A stretch of DNA of 64,000 nucleotides from Streptomyces sp. V3I7 (GTDB taxonomy: Bacteria > Actinomycetota > Actinomycetes > Streptomycetales > Streptomycetaceae), in contig NZ_JAUSZK010000001.1 in NCBI RefSeq assembly GCF_030817495.1, positions 5,435,001-5,499,000 on the forward strand. The letters run 5' to 3'. The notes under the pieces are model-generated. The model did no database searches and was not told the DNA's origin. It saw only the letters and a program-made list of their open reading frames with translations. The first letter of the stretch is position 1. Each line of letters begins with the position of its first letter. The translations under genes were made by a program, and so were the position numbers. This document shows, piece by piece, positions 59,381 to 64,000 of the stretch.

Positions 59381-61186
59381 ATGAGACGCCCCGCGTCGCG
59401 GAATCTGGCGGTCCTGGCGGTCACGGCCGCGCTGGTGTCGGTGGGGGCGGCGGCCCCGCCCGAGGCCGCACCGGCGGAGAACGCGCCGGCGAAGGTCCCG
59501 GTCGCCGTCGGATACGGCGGCGCCGTCGCCAGCGTCGACGTGGACGCCTCCGCCGCCGGCATCGAGGTGCTGCGCGAGGGCGGCAACGCGGTGGACGCCG
59601 CCGTCGCCACGGCCGCCGCGCTCGGCGTCACGGAGCCGTACTCCTCCGGCATCGGAGGGGGCGGCTACTTCGTCTACTACGACGCCCGCACCCGCAGCGT
59701 GCACACCATCGACGGGCGCGAGACGGCCCCGCTCACCGCCGACTCCGGTCTGTTCCTGGAGAACGGCAAGCCGATCCGCTTCGCCGACGCCGTCACCAGC
59801 GGACTGGGCGTGGGCACGCCGGGCACGCCCGCCACCTGGCAGACGGCACTGGACCAGTGGGGGAGCGCCGGGCTGGGCACGGTCCTCGCGCCCGCCGAGC
59901 GGCTCGCCCGCGACGGCTTCACCGTCGACGACACCTTCCGCGCGCAGACCGCCTCGAACGAGGCCCGCTTCCGCAACTTCCCCGACACCGCGAAGCTGTT
60001 CCTGCCGAACGGGCAGCTCCCCGTCGTCGGCTCCACCTTCAAGAACCCCGACCTGGCCCGCACGTACGCCGAGTTGGGCAGGAAGGGTGTCGGTCTCGTC
60101 TACCGGGGCGACCTCGGCAAGGAGGTCGTCGCCACGGTCAACAAGCCGCCGGTCGACCCGTTCTCGGGCTGGAACGCCCGCCCCGGCAAGCTGTCCGAGC
60201 GGGACCTCGCGGCCTACCGCGCCCGGCTCCAGGCGCCCACGAAGACGTCGTACCGCGGCCTGAACGTCTACTCGATCGCGCCCTCCTCCTCGGGCGGCAC
60301 GACGGTCGGCGAGGCGCTCAACATCCTTGGACACACCGACCTTTCGAAGGCGAGCCAGGCGCAGTACCTGCACCACTTCATCGAGGCGAGCCGCATCGCG
60401 TTCGCCGACCGCGGGCGCTGGGTCGGCGACCCCGCCTTCGAGGACGTACCGACGCGGCAGCTGCTGTCCCAGAAGTACGCCGACTCGCGCGCCTGCCTCG
60501 TCAAGGACGACGCGGTGCTCACCAGCCCGCTGGCGCCGGGCGACCCGCGCCGTCCGGCGGCCTGCTCCACCGGGGGCACGGCGGCGCCGACGACGTACGA
60601 GGGCGAGAACACCACGCACCTCACGGTCGCCGACAAGTGGGGCAACGTCGTCTCCTACACGCTCACCATCGAGCAGACCGGAGGCAGCGGAATCACGGTC
60701 CCCGGCCGCGGCTTCCTGCTCAACAACGAGCTGACGGACTTCTCCTTCGCCCCGGCCAACCCGGCCGTCCACGACCCGAACCTGCCCGGCCCCGGCAAGC
60801 GGCCGCGCTCGTCGATCTCACCCACGATCGTGCTCGACCGGCACAACCGGCCCGTCGTGGCCGTCGGTTCGCCCGGCGGCGCGACCATCATCACCACCGT
60901 GCTGCAGACCCTCACCGGGTTCCTCGACCGGCACCTGCCCCTGGTCGACGCGATCGCGGCGCCCCGCGCCAGCCAGCGCAACGCCGCCCGGACCGAACTC
61001 GAACCCGGGCTGTACGACAGCGACACGAGAGCCGCGCTGGAGTCCCTCGGGCACTCCTTCTCGCTCAACCCCGAGATCGGCGCGGCGACCGGCGTGCAGC
61101 GGCTGCCGGACGGCAGATGGCTGGCGGCCGCCGAGAAGGTACGACGGGGCGGCGGCTCGGCGCAGGTCGTGCACCCGGCGCCGTAA
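59381..61186 (+). CDS. ggt: Gamma-glutamyltranspeptidase
   Basis: 601 residues. Signal peptide (about 1-30), large-subunit motifs GGNAVDAAVATAAALGVTEPYSSGIGGGGYFVYYD (in order GGNAVDAAVA, SGIGGGGYFV), then the autocleavage and nucleophile threonine T411 in ENTTHLTVADKWGNVVS, and small-subunit motifs GFLLNNELTDFS and GSPGGATIITTVLQ. It cleaves gamma-glutamyl bonds, for example of glutathione, outside the cell after maturing into two subunits of about 380 and 191 residues. ATG 59381 with CTGGAGG 5 nt upstream. Confidence 0.94.
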   Translation: MRRPASRNLAVLAVTAALVSVGAAAPPEAAPAENAPAKVPVAVGYGGAVASVDVDASAAGIEVLREGGNAVDAAVATAAALGVTEPYSSGIGGGGYFVYYDARTRSVHTIDGRETAPLTADSGLFLENGKPIRFADAVTSGLGVGTPGTPATWQTALDQWGSAGLGTVLAPAERLARDGFTVDDTFRAQTASNEARFRNFPDTAKLFLPNGQLPVVGSTFKNPDLARTYAELGRKGVGLVYRGDLGKEVVATVNKPPVDPFSGWNARPGKLSERDLAAYRARLQAPTKTSYRGLNVYSIAPSSSGGTTVGEALNILGHTDLSKASQAQYLHHFIEASRIAFADRGRWVGDPAFEDVPTRQLLSQKYADSRACLVKDDAVLTSPLAPGDPRRPAACSTGGTAAPTTYEGENTTHLTVADKWGNVVSYTLTIEQTGGSGITVPGRGFLLNNELTDFSFAPANPAVHDPNLPGPGKRPRSSISPTIVLDRHNRPVVAVGSPGGATIITTVLQTLTGFLDRHLPLVDAIAAPRASQRNAARTELEPGLYDSDTRAALESLGHSFSLNPEIGAATGVQRLPDGRWLAAAEKVRRGGGSAQVVHPAP

Positions 61187-61224
61187 CGGACCACCGGCGC
61201 CCGTCGATTCGTCGGTTCGTCGGT

Positions 61225-63837
61225 TCAGGAGGCGGGTGGCGCGCTCGCCCGGCCCGATGCGGCCTGGGCGCGCTGCCCGTCCGCCTCGTCCGGCGTCCGG
61301 AACACGAGGTGCCCATCCGCCTCGTCCACCGTCACCGTGCCGCCCTCCGCGACCCGGCCGTCGATCAGCAGCCGCGACAGCCGGTTGTCGACCTCGCGCT
61401 GGATCGTGCGGCGCAGCGGCCGGGCACCGTACTCGGGCTGGTGCCCGCGCTCGGCGAGCCAGCCGACGGCCGCGTCCGTGAAGTCGACCGTGACACCCTG
61501 GGCGCGCATGAGCTGGCGGGTCGCGTTCAGCAGCAGGTCGGTGATCCGCCGCAGCTGCTCGGGAGTGAGCCGGCGGAAGACGACCGTCTCGTCGATGCGG
61601 TTGAGGAACTCGGGCCGGAAGTGCTCGCGCAGCGGCCGCAGGATGCGCTCACGCCGCGCCTCCTCGTCCGCCTCCGCGCCACCGGGCCCGAACCCGATCC
61701 CGGAACCGCTGCGGGCGATGGCCTCGGAGCCGAGGTTGCTGGTCATCACGATGACCGTGTTGCTGAAGTCCACCGTGCGGCCCTGCGAGTCGGTCAGCCG
61801 ACCGTCGTCGAGGACCTGGAGCAGGATGTTGAAGACGTCCGGGTGCGCCTTCTCCACCTCGTCGAGGAGCAGCAGCGAGTAGGGGTTGCGCCGCACCACC
61901 TCGGTGAGCTGGCCGGCCTCCTCGTGGCCGACGTATCCGGGCGGGGCGCCGACCAGCCGGGAGACGGTGTGCCGCTCCTGGTACTCGCTCATGTCGAGGC
62001 GGACCATCCGGTCCTCGCTGCCGAACAGCGCCTCGGCGAGCGCGCGGGCCAGCTCGGTCTTCCCGACGCCGGTCGGGCCGAGGAACATGAAGCTGCCGAT
62101 CGGCCGGTCGGGACTGGAGAGCCCGGCCCGCGAACGCAGCACCGCCTCCGCGACCACCTCGACCGCCTCCTCCTGGCCGACGACCCGCTGGTGCAGGTGG
62201 TCCTCCAGGCCCAGCAGCCGCTCCTTCTCCTCCTGGGTGAGGCTGCTGACGGGGATGCCGGTCAGCCGGGACACCACCTCGGCGATGGCCTCGGCCGTCA
62301 CCTCAAGGTTCTGCCCCTCGTCGGCCGCCTCGGTGCCGCTCGTCTCCTCCTCGATGCGCCGCTTCAGCTCGGTGACGCGGTCGCGCAGCTGCGTGGCCTG
62401 CTCGTACTGCTCGTCCGCGACCGCCTGGTCCTTGTCCCGGGTCAGCTGCTCCAGCTCGCGCTCCATGGCGCGGACGTCCGTGCCCTTCGTCCGGGCGCCC
62501 AGCCGCACCCGCGCGCCCGCCTGGTCGATCAGGTCGATCGCCTTGTCCGGCAGCCGGCGGTCGGGCAGATAGCGGTCCGACAGCTCGACGGCGGCGACCA
62601 GGGCCTCGTCGGTGTAGCGGACCTGGTGGTGGGCCTCGTAGCGGTCGCGCAGCCCGCGCAGGATTCCGATCGCGTCCTCGGCCGTCGGCTCGGGCACCGT
62701 GATCGGCTGGAAGCGGCGGGCCAGCGCCGCGTCCTTCTCGATCCGGCGGTACTCCTCCAGCGTCGTCGCGCCCACGATGTGCAGCTCGCCGCGGGCCAGG
62801 GCGGGCTTGAGGATGTTGCCCGCGTCCATCGAGCCGCCCTCGCCGCCGCCTCCCGCGCCGACGACCGTGTGCAGCTCGTCGATGAAGACGATCAGCTGAC
62901 CCGGGTACGACCGGATCTCGGTCATGATGTTGTTCAGGCGCTCCTCGAAGTCGCCCCGGAAGCGGGTGCCCGCGACCACACTCGTCAGGTCCAGGGCGAC
63001 GACCCTGCCGCCGATGAGGATGTCCGGCACGTCCCCGTCGGCGATCTGCTGGGCCAGCCCCTCGACGATCGCGGTCTTGCCCACGCCCGCCTCGCCGATG
63101 AGCACGGGGTTGTTCTTGCCGCGCCGGGAGAGCACCTCGATGGTCTGCTCGATCTCCGAGTCCCGTCCGATGACGGGGTCGATCCGCCCCTGCTGGGCCA
63201 GCTCGGTCAGATCGCGGCTGTACTTGTCCAGGGTCGGCGTCGGTGACTGCTGCTTGCGCTCGACGCCCACGGACGTACGGGACCGGTCGCCCTCGCGGGA
63301 CTCGGGCGGCAGGTTGCGGGCCGCGAACCGGACCGCGCCCAGGATGTGTCCGGCGGCCGAGTCCGGGTTCGCGGCCAGCGCGCTGAGCACGTGCTCGGGA
63401 CCGATGTACCCGGCACCGCTCGTCCGGGCCATCTCGTGCGCGTCGAGCAGCGCGCGCTTGACGGCCGGGGTGAGGTTCAGCGAGGTCGGCGGGGGCACCT
63501 CGCCCGGCGGGAACCGGACCGGACCGGAGCGCTGGTCGATCTCGGTGGCGAGGTTGTCCGGGTTCGCGCCCGCGCGGCTGAGGAGCCCGCGGGTGGGCTC
63601 GGCCGCGAGGGCCGCGCGCAGGAGGTGCTGCGTGTCCAGGTCCCGGCTGCCGTGCTCGGCGGCGTACTGGGCGGCGCCGCGCACGAGTTCCTTGGCCGGG
63701 TTGCTCAGCAGGCGGCCGATGTCGATCGGGCGGTGGCCAGGGTGCGGGCCGGCTCCGCCGAAGTAGCGGGCGAGAAACTCACCGAAGGGGTCCTGGCCGT
63801 AGCCTTCCGGCCCCGGCCCCGTGAAGCCGCTGGTCAT
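61225..63837 (-). CDS. ClpC-like AAA+ unfoldase
   Basis: 870 residues, two AAA+ modules: Walker [10 protein letters not shown] (about 245) and Walker B VFIDELHT; then GPTGVGKTE (about 585) and [12 protein letters not shown] short middle domain with a UVR-like helix ([19 protein letters not shown] form, about 475-495) puts it near ClpC rather than ClpB. GIGF in [11 protein letters not shown] sits where ClpP-binding loops occur, so it may feed ClpP. The N-terminus differs from classical ClpC: a Gly-rich start ([18 protein letters not shown]), then a Clp_N-like repeat. Probably an accessory, stress-linked paralogue. Confidence 0.9.
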   Translation of the reverse strand: MTSGFTGPGPEGYGQDPFGEFLARYFGGAGPHPGHRPIDIGRLLSNPAKELVRGAAQYAAEHGSRDLDTQHLLRAALAAEPTRGLLSRAGANPDNLATEIDQRSGPVRFPPGEVPPPTSLNLTPAVKRALLDAHEMARTSGAGYIGPEHVLSALAANPDSAAGHILGAVRFAARNLPPESREGDRSRTSVGVERKQQSPTPTLDKYSRDLTELAQQGRIDPVIGRDSEIEQTIEVLSRRGKNNPVLIGEAGVGKTAIVEGLAQQIADGDVPDILIGGRVVALDLTSVVAGTRFRGDFEERLNNIMTEIRSYPGQLIVFIDELHTVVGAGGGGEGGSMDAGNILKPALARGELHIVGATTLEEYRRIEKDAALARRFQPITVPEPTAEDAIGILRGLRDRYEAHHQVRYTDEALVAAVELSDRYLPDRRLPDKAIDLIDQAGARVRLGARTKGTDVRAMERELEQLTRDKDQAVADEQYEQATQLRDRVTELKRRIEEETSGTEAADEGQNLEVTAEAIAEVVSRLTGIPVSSLTQEEKERLLGLEDHLHQRVVGQEEAVEVVAEAVLRSRAGLSSPDRPIGSFMFLGPTGVGKTELARALAEALFGSEDRMVRLDMSEYQERHTVSRLVGAPPGYVGHEEAGQLTEVVRRNPYSLLLLDEVEKAHPDVFNILLQVLDDGRLTDSQGRTVDFSNTVIVMTSNLGSEAIARSGSGIGFGPGGAEADEEARRERILRPLREHFRPEFLNRIDETVVFRRLTPEQLRRITDLLLNATRQLMRAQGVTVDFTDAAVGWLAERGHQPEYGARPLRRTIQREVDNRLSRLLIDGRVAEGGTVTVDEADGHLVFRTPDEADGQRAQAASGRASAPPAS

Positions 63838-63874
63838 GGCGTTCCGTTCCGTTGGCCCGTGCGTTGTCGCTCAC

Positions 63875-63886
63875 GCTGGTGTCAGC
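63875..63886. promoter_or_regulatory. Short dyad upstream of the ClpC-like gene
   Basis: GCTG-GTGT-CAGC, 4-bp arms, 38-49 bp before the start. Possible operator; no match to HspR or ClgR sites was recognised. Confidence 0.25.
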
Positions 63887-63911
63887 ACCTTTTTCACACC
63901 TTGGCATGTTT

Positions 63912-63948
63912 GGGGGCGGGGGGCATTTTGGGGCCTACGGGGTGGGGG
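63912..63948 (+). other. G-tract cluster, possible G-quadruplex
   Basis: Five runs of four to six G on the plus strand (63912-63916, 63918-63923, 63930-63933, 63939-63942, 63944-63948) within 37 nt, 75-111 bp upstream of the ClpC-like gene. The cytosine-rich strand is that gene's coding strand. Confidence 0.4.
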
Positions 63949-64000
63949 CCTGTTGTCGTACGGCGGCTGCGGGGTGTGTCGGGTTGGGCGCGCAGTTCCC

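Noticed and set aside
59341..63246. 1,300-codon open frame across ggt and the ClpC-like gene
   Set aside because: Runs in a shadow frame of ggt and antisense to the ClpC-like gene; composition is Arg/Gly-rich with no motifs.

Overview
The window is high-GC actinobacterial chromosome, almost certainly Streptomyces. Evidence: strong G/C at third codon positions, many GTG and some TTG starts, leaderless promoters, and typical streptomycete gene sets (allantoin genes under an IclR regulator, paired IucA/IucC siderophore synthetases, a SNF2 helicase followed by a SWIM protein). I saw no rRNA, tRNA or CRISPR array. Family calls come from reading translated motifs, not from a search.

Left part (1-10,500), two mobile insertions. 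After the 3' end of an 8-oxoguanine-deaminase-like gene and a BCCT osmolyte transporter comes a complete IS200/IS605 element (tnpA and tnpB divergent). Its ends, TTAC at the left and TCAA at the right, can be placed to the base because the insertion falls in the stop codon of a small membrane-protein gene and restores a stop. That gene, an MFS exporter and a divergent HxlR regulator form an efflux locus. Next is a ~3 kb region bounded by TA and imperfect terminal inverted repeats of IS630 type. It holds a WD40-like orphan gene, an IS110 recombinase with a possible bridge-RNA region, and a truncated IS630 transposase. It ends exactly in the stop codon of a thioesterase gene.

10,500-21,400: NAD synthetase, an alpha/beta hydrolase, an AlaA-type aminotransferase divergent from an HxlR regulator with a palindromic operator and leaderless promoter, then an NRPS-independent siderophore locus: two divergent IucA/IucC synthetases, one of them followed in operon-like order by a von Willebrand A protein and a secreted membrane-anchored protein, the other followed by a HipA-like protein.

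21,400-28,500: allantoin utilisation. Malate synthase, a MobA-like nucleotidyltransferase, a small conserved protein, the IclR repressor AllR, allantoinase and allantoicase. The route runs allantoin to allantoate to ureidoglycolate plus urea, and malate synthase takes up the glyoxylate. A shared TTCC-N7-GGAA palindrome lies between the -35 and -10 of malate synthase and in front of allR.

28,500-40,700: a sugar or polyol locus (Gfo/Idh/MocA dehydrogenase, GntR regulator, lipoprotein, permease, single-domain ATPase, ROK kinase) with the palindrome TGTCCGGACA in both promoter regions, then a SNF2 helicase and a SWIM zinc-finger protein with five copies of an RPG-x-x-AR-x-ALR motif. From memory, gene order from malate synthase to the helicase resembles S. 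coelicolor around SCO6243-SCO6262.

40,700-50,000: a secreted beta-propeller gene broken by a +1 frameshift, a lipoprotein, and a self-sufficient styrene/indole monooxygenase pair (StyA1 plus a StyA2B monooxygenase-reductase fusion) divergent from an AraC regulator; then a winged-helix protein.

50,000-64,000: a fused 3-oxoadipate enol-lactonase/4-carboxymuconolactone decarboxylase with an altered nucleophile elbow, metallo-hydrolase, exonuclease III, a gluABCD-type amino-acid ABC operon, an S15-family secreted hydrolase, an unknown membrane-anchored protein, gamma-glutamyltranspeptidase, and a ClpC-like AAA+ unfoldase.
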